Origin: an uncultured Eubacterium sp. | GTDB taxonomy: Bacteria; Bacillota; Clostridia; Lachnospirales; Lachnospiraceae | Assembly (NCBI GenBank): GCA_900551945.1 | Contig: URYE01000003.1 | Location: 12,747-76,746 of the forward strand | Reading direction: 5' to 3' | Length of the DNA: 64,000 nucleotides | Shown: positions 44,525 to 54,445 of the stretch, piece by piece | How the letters are laid out: every line of letters starts with the position of its first letter | Numbering within the stretch: position 1 is the stretch's first letter | Translations under genes and position numbers: made by a program | The notes under the pieces: generated by a model | What the model was told of the DNA's origin: nothing | Seen by the model: the letters and a program-made list of their open reading frames with translations, nothing else | Database searches by the model: none

Positions 44525-45394
44525 ATGAACATTAATGATATAGAAGATGTAAAAGGCTATTATGAAGAATTTAAAAAGCTGTATGAAAGTGGAGAGAATG
44601 AAAAGGCAGCAGAAATGATGAAGGAGCTGCTTGAAAATCTTGAAAATAATATTAATGTAAGAAAAGCAGGAAGTGTAAGTAAAAATGACGTTATCGCAAT
44701 TGGTGGAGATAAAGACAGTCAGAAAGATATTTACATAAGTCTTAATCACGTTATGGAGTATTACATTTATGCTTATTATTTTAAGCCAGAGGTCGATGTA
44801 AAATGTACAGAGCTTCCTTACAATGAATATTACAGAACTTATGGCGCACTTTGTATGACACTTGGAAAGTACAATGCAGCAAAAGAAGCATACATACACG
44901 CAATCGAGTGGAACCCAGTAGACTTAGACTCAATTCTTGGACTTGCAGAATGTTATAAATATATTGGAAAGTTAGAAAGATACATAGCAGTAACAGTGCA
45001 AGGTTATAGATATTGTTGTACAAGAGCAACTATGGCAAGATATTATCGCAACATGGGCTATTATAACCTTTCAAAATATAAGACAGATATAGCAAGAGCT
45101 TGTTATATTTATAGCAATATTTACTATCATACAGACAATGCAGATAGTGAATTAAAGTATCTTGAAAGTGCGTTAAATGACAAAACTCCAAAGCTTGATA
45201 TAAAGACAATGCAGAAAATATTTGATGAAAATGGAATTGAACCTGGGCCACAATCTGATACAATAGGAGTAATATATAGAGTTGGAGAACTTATGATGCA
45301 GGATAATGACAATAAGCTTGCAAAAGACTGTTTTTCAATTGTATATGATATAACTCAAGAAAAAGCATTGGAGGCACTTATAAATGAACTTTAA
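44525..45394 (+). CDS. TPR-containing hypothetical protein
   Basis: A 289-residue cytoplasmic protein with TPR-like motifs: YYEEFKKLYESGENEKAAEM near the N-terminus, YGALCMTLGKYNAAKEAYIHAIEWNP (about 105-130) and LGLAECYKYIGKLERYIAV (about 136-154). The start is the second ATG, since the first overlaps GGAG that serves as ribosome binding site. The 3' end overlaps the HAD gene by 11 bp, and it follows the GlgX-like gene by 44 bp, so the three are probably one operon. Confidence 0.8.
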   Translation: MNINDIEDVKGYYEEFKKLYESGENEKAAEMMKELLENLENNINVRKAGSVSKNDVIAIGGDKDSQKDIYISLNHVMEYYIYAYYFKPEVDVKCTELPYNEYYRTYGALCMTLGKYNAAKEAYIHAIEWNPVDLDSILGLAECYKYIGKLERYIAVTVQGYRYCCTRATMARYYRNMGYYNLSKYKTDIARACYIYSNIYYHTDNADSELKYLESALNDKTPKLDIKTMQKIFDENGIEPGPQSDTIGVIYRVGELMMQDNDNKLAKDCFSIVYDITQEKALEALINEL

Positions 45395-46031
45395 AGATAT
45401 AGATAGTATAATATTTGACCTTGATGGAACTATGTGGAATTCGGCAAAGCCTATATGTGAAGCTTGGAATATAATCTTACAAAGACACCATGAAATAAAA
45501 AGAAATCCCATAGTAGAAAAAGACCTTGATGACTGTATGGGACTTCCTATGTATGATATATCAGCAAAGCTATTTCCAAAGGAAACAAAGCAGGTGCAAG
45601 TAGATATAATGGACGAGCTTTGCGAGTTTGAGAATGGTTATCTTGCAAAGGTGGGCGGTACACTTTATCCAAAGCTTAAGGAAACACTAAATAAGTTATC
45701 AAAAAAATATAAGCTTTATATTGTAAGCAACTGTCAAGATGGTTATATACAAGCTTTTATGCAGGCACATGATACAAAAAAATATTTTCTTGATACAGAG
45801 TGTTGGGGAAGAACTAGGCTTCCAAAAGCAGAGAGTAATAAAATATTAATACAAAGAAATAAGCTTAAAAATCCGATATATGTTGGAGATACTCAAGGTG
45901 ATGCTAACTCTGCTAAAGGGGCAAACATACCTTTTATATATGCAGAGTATGGTTTTGGTAAAGTTAAGAAAGAAGATTACGATGTAAAAATAGAAAGTTT
46001 TGAGCAGTTATTAGATATTTTTGAAGTATAG
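45384..46031 (+). CDS. HAD family hydrolase (phosphoglycolate phosphatase-like)
   Basis: A 215-residue HAD-IA type phosphatase. Motif I IIFDLDGTMWNSA (about 8-20), motif II IVSNCQDG, motif III Lys in RLPKAESNK, motif IV YVGDTQGDANSAKGANIP. The cap domain is helical as in PGP/GmhB-like enzymes. The substrate cannot be given. It overlaps the TPR gene by 11 bp, so expression is coupled. Confidence 0.88.
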   Translation: MNFKDIDSIIFDLDGTMWNSAKPICEAWNIILQRHHEIKRNPIVEKDLDDCMGLPMYDISAKLFPKETKQVQVDIMDELCEFENGYLAKVGGTLYPKLKETLNKLSKKYKLYIVSNCQDGYIQAFMQAHDTKKYFLDTECWGRTRLPKAESNKILIQRNKLKNPIYVGDTQGDANSAKGANIPFIYAEYGFGKVKKEDYDVKIESFEQLLDIFEV

Positions 46032-46208
46032 ATATAAAAAATTAGATGGTTAGTTATTTATTTTTAGAGAAAATGTATTGTCTAATATAATATCTAGTAC
46101 AAAATAAATTGAATTATATAGTAAAAAAGTCACGTTTTATATTAATAAAGTAAGAAAAATGATATATAATCCTACATAGTATTAATTATTTAAAAGGATA
46201 TATAAACA

Positions 46209-46748
46209 ATGGCATATAACATTTTCTTTGAAAATAAAAAAACAACATCATTAAATGACTATCTTAATTACAATCAAAATAGTAGAGAAAATCTTGGAGC
46301 AGACCTTCCGGTGCTTGTATATAGAATGTTAGAATACTCTATGAAAGAAGAATTAAGAAAACGTTTTGGTCGTGATGAACAGATAGATATTTTTAGAAGT
46401 GCAGGTTATATGGCAGGAGAATACTTTGCTAATAACTATCTTAATTTAGATGAGCCTTTGGAACAGTTTGTAAAGCAATTACAGGAAAAATTACAGGCAC
46501 TTAAGATAGGTGTGCTTAGAATTGAAGATGTAAATGAAGAAAATGGAAAAATTATGCTTACAGTTTCAGAAGATGCGGATTGTTCTGGCTTGCCAGTACT
46601 TGGTGAAACTGTATGTAATTATGATGAGGGATTTATCTCAGCAATTTTGTCAGTATATTTTAAAAAACCTTATGAAGCGATAGAAATAGATTGTTGGGCA
46701 ACTGGCGATAGAGTGTGTCGTTTTTGCGCAGAGATTAAGGAAAAATAG
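46209..46748 (+). CDS. V4R-domain sensor protein
   Basis: A 179-residue protein. The C-terminal half matches the V4R (4-vinyl reductase) small-molecule-binding domain: CNYDEGFISAILSVYFKKPYE (about 134-154) and CWATGDRVCRFCAEI with the conserved Cys pattern (about 160-174). The N-terminal half is helical. The domain often works as a ligand sensor for a separate output protein. Here a diguanylate cyclase starts 20 bp downstream, which suggests ligand-responsive c-di-GMP synthesis. Confidence 0.82.
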   Translation: MAYNIFFENKKTTSLNDYLNYNQNSRENLGADLPVLVYRMLEYSMKEELRKRFGRDEQIDIFRSAGYMAGEYFANNYLNLDEPLEQFVKQLQEKLQALKIGVLRIEDVNEENGKIMLTVSEDADCSGLPVLGETVCNYDEGFISAILSVYFKKPYEAIEIDCWATGDRVCRFCAEIKEK

Positions 46749-46768
46749 TAAGATTAGAGGAGTCATAC

Positions 46769-48016
46769 ATGGAAGATAAAAATAGTGAACTTTTATTTGA
46801 ATATTTAAGGAGTATCTTGTATGACTCACAAGTTAAAGAACTTGATATTAAAAAGCTTGATGAGCCTTTTGTAAAGCTTGGAAAAGGTCTTTTATATTTA
46901 CAACAGTTAATACAAGAAATGAAAGAGTATTCTGCAGACTTGTCGAAAGGCAACCTTTCTGTTATTCCACCTTCAAAAGATAATCCGTTGTGTGAGAATT
47001 TAAAGAATATGCACTCGAATCTCAATCATCTTACATGGCAGGCAAAGCAAGTAGCAAAAGGTGATTACTCTCAGACAGTTTCTTTTCTCGGAGAATTTTC
47101 AGAAGCCTTTAATATGATGACAGGACAACTAAAGGAAAGAGAACAGGCATTGAAAAATGAAGTGCTCTGTGAAAAAAATCACGCACAGATGGTTGAAAAT
47201 TACAACAATCTTTTGCAGACTTTAATATGGCATAGTAAAGGTGACGTATTGATTATAAGTGTAGATAATCCTAGAATATTATATGCAAGTAATAACAATA
47301 TTACATCAGAAAAAAAGCAGGAATTGTTTAATATTTCTATAAATAAAACGCATGAATTTAATTTTCCTGAAAGAAAGATGCTTTCAGATAATAGTTATAT
47401 ATGGGAAGTTGAAGACAGTGAGCGTAATTTTTATAGGATAACGACTAATAATATAACTTGGCAGCAGGAGTCAGCCTATGCAAATATTATTTTTGATATA
47501 ACAGAAGAAAAGCTTGCAAAGAGTGAACTTGAATACAAAGCATATTTTGATAGACTTACTAAGATAGGCAACCGTTACTATTTTTATGCAAGGGTAAATG
47601 ACTTATTAAGACTCCATGAGTCGCTTGTATTTTGTTATTGTGATCTAGACCATTTAAAATATATCAATGACAATTATGGTCATGACGAGGGTGACAAGTA
47701 CTTATGCAGTTTTGTTAATACTATTAATGATATTATTAGGGAAGATGATATGTTTGCAAGAATTGGTGGAGATGAATTTTGTATAATTTTAAGGGACTGT
47801 TCTAAACAAGACGCATATAATAAGTTAGAGAAGGCGCAAAAAGAATTTGTAAGCAATAACAATGAAGTTTATAGTAAGAATTTTAGTTTTGGAATTGTAA
47901 GTCTTCCTGAAAACCATGGTATAGTAAATATAGATACTGTAATACATGAAGCAGATAATTCTATGTATGAACAAAAAAAATTGCATAAACAGCTTGACAA
48001 ACAAAAGAGTGAGTGA
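46769..48016 (+). CDS. Diguanylate cyclase (GGDEF) with HAMP-like and PAS-like regions
   Basis: A 415-residue soluble protein. A helical N-terminus (1-75) precedes a HAMP-like stretch HLTWQAKQVAKGDYSQTV (about 87-105), a coiled coil, a PAS-like domain (about 145-245) and a GGDEF domain (about 255-405). The active site GGDEF is intact, and an RxxD inhibitory site (REDD) lies exactly five residues before it, so product inhibition is expected. Substrate-binding FDRLTKIGNR and YCDLDHLKYIND are present. No membrane segment is seen, so activation probably comes through the adjacent V4R protein. The trp operon promoter lies in its last codons. Confidence 0.92.
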   Translation: MEDKNSELLFEYLRSILYDSQVKELDIKKLDEPFVKLGKGLLYLQQLIQEMKEYSADLSKGNLSVIPPSKDNPLCENLKNMHSNLNHLTWQAKQVAKGDYSQTVSFLGEFSEAFNMMTGQLKEREQALKNEVLCEKNHAQMVENYNNLLQTLIWHSKGDVLIISVDNPRILYASNNNITSEKKQELFNISINKTHEFNFPERKMLSDNSYIWEVEDSERNFYRITTNNITWQQESAYANIIFDITEEKLAKSELEYKAYFDRLTKIGNRYYFYARVNDLLRLHESLVFCYCDLDHLKYINDNYGHDEGDKYLCSFVNTINDIIREDDMFARIGGDEFCIILRDCSKQDAYNKLEKAQKEFVSNNNEVYSKNFSFGIVSLPENHGIVNIDTVIHEADNSMYEQKKLHKQLDKQKSE

Positions 48017-48022
48017 TATTAT
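47994..48022 (+). promoter_or_regulatory. Promoter of the trp operon
   Basis: TTGACA at 47994-47999, 17-bp spacer and TATTAT at 48017-48022. It overlaps the 3' end of the diguanylate cyclase gene. Transcription would start near 48030, at the beginning of the T-box leader. Confidence 0.75.
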
Positions 48023-48029
48023 TTATGCA

Positions 48030-48397
48030 ATTTAGGACGGTGAAGTTATAAAGTTTGCCGTATATGGATTTTGAATATTATAAATTCTGTGAACAAAATA
48101 GTACTTACAAAAGGTACATTACAGAGAGTCGGGACTGGTGGAAACCGATATGGAAGCTTGTAAGGAATGGGTTTGGGAGAAGCAAGAGTGAATTTGAGTA
48201 GCTTTTGACGTGTCCTCACGTTATAGAGGGAAGATATGAAGGTATCAGATAATGAGAATAACAACAGGTGGCATATCCGAAGTTTTCGGGTATGCTTTTT
48301 TTATATTTGTTGTTATAAAAAAAGGGTGGCACCACGATAATTCGTCCCTGACAGTTAAGTATATTTGAGAATATATTTAGCTGTCAGGGATTTTTTT
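48030..48397 (+). ncRNA. T-box riboswitch, tryptophan-specific
   Basis: Uncharged tRNA-Trp binding permits transcription of the trp operon. Stem I includes AGAGAG (48123-48128), the apical GGTGGAAACC and the specifier context GGAA-TGG-GTTTGGGAG, giving specifier UGG at 48168-48170. The linker has GTAGCTTTTGACG. The conserved T-box AGGGTGGCACCACG is at 48323-48336. The terminator pairs TCCCTGACAG (48345-48354) with CTGTCAGGGA (48381-48390), followed by T7. The specifier matches the regulated genes. Confidence 0.93.
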
Positions 48398-48420
48398 ATT
48401 GTTGATTAAGGAGGATTATT

Positions 48421-49830
48421 TTGAAGAAAGTATTAAAGGCATATAAAAAGACAGTAAGCATAATTGATGAAACAGCAATACAGATATATGAAAGTCTTGG
48501 AAGTGAAAAAAAAGGCTTCCTTATGGAAAGTAACGATAAGGAAAATGGAAGATATACATTTATGGGTGTTGAGCCACAAAAGCTTATACAATCTAAGGGA
48601 AATTCACTTGTAATTACAGACATAAATGGTGAGGTTGAAGTTAGAGAGGGTAATCCACTTGAAAAGTTAAAAGAATATTTTGATGAATTTGAAGTAACAA
48701 AAGAAGCCGAAGAACTTGAATTTATGGGCGGTCTTGTTGGTAGCTTTGGATATGATTTTATAAGATATACAGAAAAGCTTCCAGATAACAATGAAGACGA
48801 GATTGGAATAGAAACTATACAACTTATGCTTGCCGATAAGTTTATAGCTATTGACCATATGGGAGAAACAATGACAGCAGTTGTGCTTGAAGCAGATAAT
48901 GAACAGGGAAAACAAAAGGCACAAAAAGAGCTTGAAAAGCTTTTAACACAGGCAAGAAAAAATAAAGAAGAAAGTCCGATGGTAGAACATCACAATGGTA
49001 AAATATTGAAAAAATCGGACACATTAAAAGAGTATGAACAAAAGGTAGAAAAGATAAAAGAGTATATAAGAAATGGTCACATTTTCCAGACCGTATTATC
49101 ACAAAGATGGACAGTACAAACTGAGCAGTCAGGTTTTGAAATATATAGAGAATTAAGAAAATTAAATCCATCACCATATCTTTACTATTATAATTTTGGC
49201 GACTTTGAAATAATCGGAAGTTCACCAGAAATGATAGTTAAACAGACAGATACAAGAGTATATACTTGCCCAATAGCAGGCACAAGAAAAAGAGGTGCAA
49301 CACAGGAAGAAGATATAAAGCTTGAAAAGGAACTTCTTGCTGATGAAAAGGAAAAGGCGGAACATGTAATGTTAGTAGACCTTGCAAGAAATGATATGGG
49401 AAGAATAGCAAGACTTGGAACAGTAAAGGTATCTGATTTTATGAGTGTACAAAGATATTCTCATGTAATGCACATCGTATCACTTGTAGAGGGTAAGAAA
49501 AATGGAAAGTTACACCCATTAGACCTTGTATCTTCATTTCTTCCTGCAGGTACATTAAGTGGTGCACCTAAGATAAGAGCGATGGAAATAATTGACGAGT
49601 TAGAAAGTGTAAGGCGTGGGCTTTATGGTGGCGCAACAGGATATCTTGATTTTGGTGGCAATATGAATTTTTGTATCACAATAAGAACTATGATAAAGAA
49701 ACAAGATAGAGTATACCTTCAAGCGGGGGCAGGAATTGTAGCTGACTCAATTCCAGAAAATGAATATATGGAGTGTTGTAACAAAGTTATGGCACTTGCA
49801 AAGACAGTAATTAAGGAGGAGCAGTTATGA
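48421..49830 (+). CDS. trpE: Anthranilate synthase component I
   Basis: Forms anthranilate from chorismate and ammonia supplied by TrpG. The 469-residue protein has the N-terminal feedback-site region [17 protein letters not shown] (in place of LLES) and the chorismate-binding domain with [45 protein letters not shown] and [15 protein letters not shown] start with AGGAGG 7 bases upstream. The stop overlaps trpG (ATGA). Confidence 0.97.
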   Translation: MKKVLKAYKKTVSIIDETAIQIYESLGSEKKGFLMESNDKENGRYTFMGVEPQKLIQSKGNSLVITDINGEVEVREGNPLEKLKEYFDEFEVTKEAEELEFMGGLVGSFGYDFIRYTEKLPDNNEDEIGIETIQLMLADKFIAIDHMGETMTAVVLEADNEQGKQKAQKELEKLLTQARKNKEESPMVEHHNGKILKKSDTLKEYEQKVEKIKEYIRNGHIFQTVLSQRWTVQTEQSGFEIYRELRKLNPSPYLYYYNFGDFEIIGSSPEMIVKQTDTRVYTCPIAGTRKRGATQEEDIKLEKELLADEKEKAEHVMLVDLARNDMGRIARLGTVKVSDFMSVQRYSHVMHIVSLVEGKKNGKLHPLDLVSSFLPAGTLSGAPKIRAMEIIDELESVRRGLYGGATGYLDFGGNMNFCITIRTMIKKQDRVYLQAGAGIVADSIPENEYMECCNKVMALAKTVIKEEQL

Positions 49831-50390
49831 TACTTTTAATAGATAATTATGATTCATTTACATATAACTTATATCAGTTTATGGGAATATTTAATTCTGA
49901 TATCAAGGTTGTAAGAAATGATAAAGTAACAATTGATGATATAGAAGAATTAAATCCTGAAAAAATAGTATTATCTCCCGGCCCTAAAAGTCCAAAAGAG
50001 GCAGGTATATGTCTTGATGTGATAAAACATTTTGCAGGCAAAAAGCCGATACTTGGAATATGTCTGGGTCATCAGTGTATTGGTGAAGCATTTGGAGCAG
50101 AAGTTTCTTATGCAAAGAAAATATGTCATGGAAAGCAGTCAGTAATTCATCATACAACAGGTGGAATATTTGAAGGAATTAATGATGATATCAAAGTTGC
50201 AAGATATCATTCGCTTGCAGTTATTGAAGCTACACTTCCAGAGTGTTTAGAAGTTACAGCAAGGACAGACGATGGTGAGATAATGGCATTGCAGCACAAG
50301 GAATATGATATATATGGATTGCAATTTCACCCAGAGTCAATATATACACAACATGGTAAAAAGCTTATAGAAAATTTTATAAATATGTAA
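49827..50390 (+). CDS. trpG: Anthranilate synthase component II (glutamine amidotransferase)
   Basis: Provides ammonia to TrpE. The 187-residue class I amidotransferase has the nucleophile in GICLGHQCIGEAFG (about 76-89), LSPGPKSPKEAG, and the His-Glu pair in LQFHPESIYTQHG. There is no fused phosphoribosyltransferase (TrpD) domain, which some bacteria attach here. Coupled to trpE by an ATGA overlap. It could also serve PabB. Confidence 0.96.
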   Translation: MILLIDNYDSFTYNLYQFMGIFNSDIKVVRNDKVTIDDIEELNPEKIVLSPGPKSPKEAGICLDVIKHFAGKKPILGICLGHQCIGEAFGAEVSYAKKICHGKQSVIHHTTGGIFEGINDDIKVARYHSLAVIEATLPECLEVTARTDDGEIMALQHKEYDIYGLQFHPESIYTQHGKKLIENFINM

Positions 50391-50432
50391 ATATTAAGTG
50401 ATGTGAAACAGTTAGTAAAAGGTGGGCAATAT

Positions 50433-51827
50433 ATGATACTTGATGTAATAGTAGAAGACAAGAAAAAAAGACTTGTTGAGCATAAGCAAAAGATTAGTGA
50501 AGATGAAATGAAAAAACTTGCATTAGCTTCTGATAGAAAAAGCATAAGCTTTTACAATGCACTTGCAAAAAAAGGTTTATCTATTATTGGTGAGTTTAAA
50601 AAGGCTTCTCCTAGTCATGGTAAAATGAACAGTAAGGTTGATTTAGACACAAGAATAAAGCAGTATAACGCTTCAGTAGATGCTATTTCTTGTCTTACAG
50701 AAGAAGACCATTTTAATGGAAGTGTGGAGTATTTAAAGCAAATAAGAAGCATGACTAAGCTTCCAATTATAAGAAAAGATTTTATAATAGAAGCTTATCA
50801 AGTTTATGAAGCAAAGGTAATCGGTGCAGACGCAATACTTCTTATTGCAGCAATACTTGACGACGGTACATTTAAAAGATTATATGAGCTTGCATATAGT
50901 CTTGGACTTGATGTGCTTTGTGAAGTGCATGACGAAGAAGAATTAAAAAGAATGATTAATCTTGATGTTAAGATAATAGGAATTAATAACAGAAATTTAA
51001 AGACATTTGAAGTGTCACTTGATACTACAAAGCAGCTTGCAAATATGATACCAGAAGGAAAAGTTATCGTATCTGAAAGCGGAGTGTTAAGTAACGAAGA
51101 TATTTTAACTCTTAAAGAAAGCGGAGCAAATGCACTATTAATTGGAACGGCACTTATGGAAAGTGATTGCCCAGAGCTTACGGCTAAGACTTGGAAAAAT
51201 ATCTATAAAATACCACAGATTAAGATATGTGGAATTACAGACAAAAAAGAAATTGAGTATATTATAAAAAATAAAGTTGAATATGCTGGTATGGTGCTTT
51301 TCTTTGAACAAAGTAAAAGGTGTATTGATATAGATATTGCCAAAGAAATAATAAATACAGTTAATAAGAAAATAAAAACAGTAGCCGTTACTGTTTCACC
51401 AACAGCCAAGCAATTAAAGCTTATAGAAGAAGCAGGCTTTGATTATATACAGATACATGGGGAGCTTTCAAAAGAAGTCTATGAAAGTTGTAGCTTACTA
51501 ATAATAAGAGCATTTAATGTAAAGGCAGATATTAAAGATATTGCTTTTGACGATATAAAGTTAGATAAGATAAAAGCGATACTTTTTGATGCGAGTGTAT
51601 CTGGTGATGGAAAAATATTTAACTGGGATATTATAGAAAATATTGATAGAAAGAATAAAAAGCTTATTCTTGCAGGCGGACTTAATTCTGAAAATGTAAA
51701 AGAAGCGATTGAAAAAATCGGACCTGATATAGTAGATGTAAGCTCAGCGGTTGAGTATGACAATGCAAAGGGCAAAGACCCAGAAAAGATAAAGAATTTT
51801 GTAAATGCTGTAAGAGAATATAAATAA
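50433..51827 (+). CDS. trpCF: Fused indole-3-glycerol-phosphate synthase / phosphoribosylanthranilate isomerase
   Basis: A 464-residue bifunctional enzyme. Residues 1-250 are TrpC (IIGEFKKASPSHGKM with catalytic Lys, CLTEEDHFNGS, IRKDFIIEAYQVYEA, GINNRNLKTFEV, VSESGV). Residues 260-464 are TrpF (IKICGITDKKEIEY, IQIHGE, LAGGLNSENV, DVSSAVEYDNAKGKDPEKI). The order CF is as in enteric bacteria; many Firmicutes have the genes separate. ATG after AGGTGGGC was chosen. The TrpF part is supplied, but its substrate requires TrpD, not encoded in this operon. Confidence 0.95.
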   Translation: MILDVIVEDKKKRLVEHKQKISEDEMKKLALASDRKSISFYNALAKKGLSIIGEFKKASPSHGKMNSKVDLDTRIKQYNASVDAISCLTEEDHFNGSVEYLKQIRSMTKLPIIRKDFIIEAYQVYEAKVIGADAILLIAAILDDGTFKRLYELAYSLGLDVLCEVHDEEELKRMINLDVKIIGINNRNLKTFEVSLDTTKQLANMIPEGKVIVSESGVLSNEDILTLKESGANALLIGTALMESDCPELTAKTWKNIYKIPQIKICGITDKKEIEYIIKNKVEYAGMVLFFEQSKRCIDIDIAKEIINTVNKKIKTVAVTVSPTAKQLKLIEEAGFDYIQIHGELSKEVYESCSLLIIRAFNVKADIKDIAFDDIKLDKIKAILFDASVSGDGKIFNWDIIENIDRKNKKLILAGGLNSENVKEAIEKIGPDIVDVSSAVEYDNAKGKDPEKIKNFVNAVREYK

Positions 51828-51869
51828 TAAAAGTTATGAATTAAATATAGAAGTATAAAGGAGTATATT

Positions 51870-53054
51870 ATGGATAAGAGATATTATGGAGAATTTGGCG
51901 GACAGTTTGTATCAGAGTCACTTATGAATACACTTGATACACTTGAAAAGGAATTTGAAAAAGCAATCAAAGACCCTGAATTTATAATGGATTATAATTA
52001 TTATCTTAAGGAATATGTGGGCAGAGAAAATCCACTTTATTTTGCTGAAAAGTTAAGCGCAAAATATGGAACAAAGATATATCTTAAAAGAGAAGATTTA
52101 AACCACACAGGGGCTCATAAAATTAACAATGTTATAGGTCAGGTGCTTCTTGCAAAGAGAATGGGTAAGACTAAGGTTATAGCAGAAACAGGTGCAGGTC
52201 AGCATGGTGTTGCAACAGCTACAGTAGCAGCACTTTTTGGAATGGAATGTACAGTTTATATGGGAAAGGAAGATATAGAAAGACAAAGTCTTAATGTATT
52301 TAGAATGGAGCTTTTAGGAGCAAAGGTTCAACCTGTAACATCAGGAAGTGCAACTCTTAAAGACGCAACAAATGAAGCTATAAGAACTTGGGCTGAAAGA
52401 GCAGAAGATACATTTTATGTTATCGGTTCAGCAGTAGGTCCATATCCATATCCTAAGATGGTAAGAGAGTTCCAAAAGGTAATAAGTGTTGAAGCTAGAA
52501 AACAGATACTTGAAAAAGAAGGAAGACTTCCAGATGCTGTTGTGGCTTGTGTAGGTGGTGGTTCTAATTCAATCGGTATGTTCTCTGAATTTATTGAAGA
52601 TAAAGACGTAAAACTTGTCGGTGCAGAAGCTGGTGGACTTGGCGTAGAAACTGGAAAGCATGCGTCAGCTATGGCACTTGGTAAGATGGGTGTACTTCAT
52701 GGAATGAAAACTTATCTTTTACAAGATGATGATGGAAATATCGAGCTTGCTCATTCCATTTCAGCAGGACTTGACTATCCAGGAGTAGGACCAGAACACG
52801 CCTATCTTAGAGATACTGGCAGAGTTGAATATGTATCTATTACAGATAAAGAAGCTATGGATGCTTTATTAGAGTTGTCAAGACTTGAAGGAATTATTCC
52901 AGCCATAGAAAGCGCACACGCACTTGCACAGGTTATTAAGATGGCAAAGAATATGACTAAAGACCAGATTATTATTATGTGTCTTTCAGGTCGTGGAGAT
53001 AAAGATGTAATTACAGTTCAGAAGTATCTTAATGGAGAAGATACTAACAAATAA
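51870..53054 (+). CDS. trpB: Tryptophan synthase beta chain
   Basis: PLP-dependent condensation of indole with serine. The 394-residue protein is a standard TrpB1: [12 protein letters not shown] at the N-terminus, PLP lysine in [10 protein letters not shown] (about 78-87), the catalytic Glu in AETGAGQHG, the phosphate loop [10 protein letters not shown], and LSGRGDKD near the end. AAGGAG lies 8 bases upstream. Confidence 0.97.
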   Translation: MDKRYYGEFGGQFVSESLMNTLDTLEKEFEKAIKDPEFIMDYNYYLKEYVGRENPLYFAEKLSAKYGTKIYLKREDLNHTGAHKINNVIGQVLLAKRMGKTKVIAETGAGQHGVATATVAALFGMECTVYMGKEDIERQSLNVFRMELLGAKVQPVTSGSATLKDATNEAIRTWAERAEDTFYVIGSAVGPYPYPKMVREFQKVISVEARKQILEKEGRLPDAVVACVGGGSNSIGMFSEFIEDKDVKLVGAEAGGLGVETGKHASAMALGKMGVLHGMKTYLLQDDDGNIELAHSISAGLDYPGVGPEHAYLRDTGRVEYVSITDKEAMDALLELSRLEGIIPAIESAHALAQVIKMAKNMTKDQIIIMCLSGRGDKDVITVQKYLNGEDTNK

Positions 53055-53081
53055 TAAGAGTTGATGAAAGGGTTTTTGATT

Positions 53082-53873
53082 ATGAATAGAATTGAAGAAA
53101 AAATGGCACAGCTTAAAGATGCAGGAAAAAAGGCATTTATTACATATACAACAGCAGGGCTTCCAGACCTTGATACAACTAAAAGAATTATAAGGACACA
53201 AGAGGCAGCAGGTATTGATGTTATTGAGCTTGGTATTCCATTTTCTGACCCAGTAGCAGACGGCCCAGTAATTCAAGATGCTTCATATAAGGCGATATTA
53301 AATGGAACTACATTAAAAAAAGTATTTGAGCTTATGAAAGATATAAGAAATGATGGCTGCAATGTTCCAATAATATTTATGATGTATTATAATACAATAT
53401 ATCACTATGGAATTAAAGACTTTGTTAAAAAATGTATAGAATGTGGTGTGGATGGACTTATTGTGCCAGACCTTCCATTTGAAGAACAAAAGGAATTAAA
53501 GACAGCTATTAATGAAGATGAAAATGCGCCAATTCTTATACAGCTTGTAGCGCCAGTGTCAAAGCAAAGAATACCAATGCTTCTTGAAAATGCAAGAGGT
53601 TTCGTATACTGTGTATCACAGATGGGCGTTACAGGAAAGGGGGCAAATTTCCATAAGGATATAAGAAAATATCTTGAAGAAGTTAAGAGTGTAAGTAAAG
53701 TTCCTGTTATGATGGGCTTTGGTATAAGAACAGCGCAAGATGTAAAGCCTTTAAAAGATGTGATAGATGGTGCAATTGTAGGTTCGCATTTTATAAAGCT
53801 TCTTGAAAGTAGTAATTTTTCTGATGAAACAATCACAACTTATATAAAGACATTTAAACAAGAACTTAACTAA
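53082..53873 (+). CDS. trpA: Tryptophan synthase alpha chain
   Basis: Cleaves indole-3-glycerol phosphate and channels indole to TrpB. The 263-residue TIM barrel shows IELGIPFSDPVADGPVIQ (catalytic Glu and Asp, about 46-63), DGLIVPDLPFEE, the flexible loop and phosphate site VTGKGANFHKDI, and GFGIRTAQDV. ATG after GAAAGGG chosen; an ATG seven codons upstream lies before that site. Confidence 0.97.
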   Translation: MNRIEEKMAQLKDAGKKAFITYTTAGLPDLDTTKRIIRTQEAAGIDVIELGIPFSDPVADGPVIQDASYKAILNGTTLKKVFELMKDIRNDGCNVPIIFMMYYNTIYHYGIKDFVKKCIECGVDGLIVPDLPFEEQKELKTAINEDENAPILIQLVAPVSKQRIPMLLENARGFVYCVSQMGVTGKGANFHKDIRKYLEEVKSVSKVPVMMGFGIRTAQDVKPLKDVIDGAIVGSHFIKLLESSNFSDETITTYIKTFKQELN

Positions 53874-53891
53874 CTCTAGTAAGGAGCAATG

Positions 53892-54194
53892 ATGGTAGCT
53901 GAACTTGCAAAGCAGGCAATTAAAATTAAGTGTGGTTTTGAAAATGCTAAGATGACAGGTAACTATGAATGTGCCTATGCACTTGGAATAATTTCAAAAG
54001 AAGCAGGTATTTCTCTAAAAGAAGATTTTGTTAATATAGTTGAATTAAGAGAATACATTGAAAATAATATAAAAGATTACACTCCAAATAATGATAAAAT
54101 AAAAAGACTTATAGAGATGCTTTCGGATTATGAAACAACAGATGTATTTGATGAACAAATGAAAATATTGTACAATGATGGCTATAATAACTAA
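53892..54194 (+). CDS. Small hypothetical protein at the end of the trp operon
   Basis: A 100-residue acidic, mostly helical protein that I do not recognise (MVAELAKQAIKIKCGFENAK..). AAGGAG lies 5 bases before the second of two adjacent ATGs, which is therefore preferred. It starts 18 bp after trpA and is probably cotranscribed, although no role in tryptophan synthesis is indicated. It has no similarity I can see to TrpD or chorismate mutase. No clear terminator follows. Confidence 0.65.
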   Translation: MVAELAKQAIKIKCGFENAKMTGNYECAYALGIISKEAGISLKEDFVNIVELREYIENNIKDYTPNNDKIKRLIEMLSDYETTDVFDEQMKILYNDGYNN

Positions 54195-54354
54195 GACTTT
54201 TATAAATATATTTTGCAAAATAATATTAAAAAAATACAATAGTTTAGCTAATTATTATAAGCAAATTTTAGTATAAATATGATAATAATGTGATAATAAT
54301 TATTAATAATATATAGCATTTGTTATGAAAAATCACTAAAAAAATTATAATAGG

Positions 54355-54383
54355 TTGACTTATTGGAAATGATAGAGTAAACT
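54355..54383 (+). promoter_or_regulatory. Predicted promoter of the HPr-like gene
   Basis: TTGACT at 54355-54360, 17-bp spacer and TAAACT at 54378-54383, 63 bases upstream of the ATG. Confidence 0.6.
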
Positions 54384-54445
54384 TTGTAAGTAATTTGATG
54401 TAGCAAAAAGAAAATATTTAGAAAGTTAAAGGTGAATGTTAAACA

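Noticed and set aside
53892..54194. Assigning the small trp-operon gene as a missing TrpD or a chorismate mutase
   Set aside because: At 100 residues it is far too short for TrpD, and I could see no conserved chorismate mutase residues.
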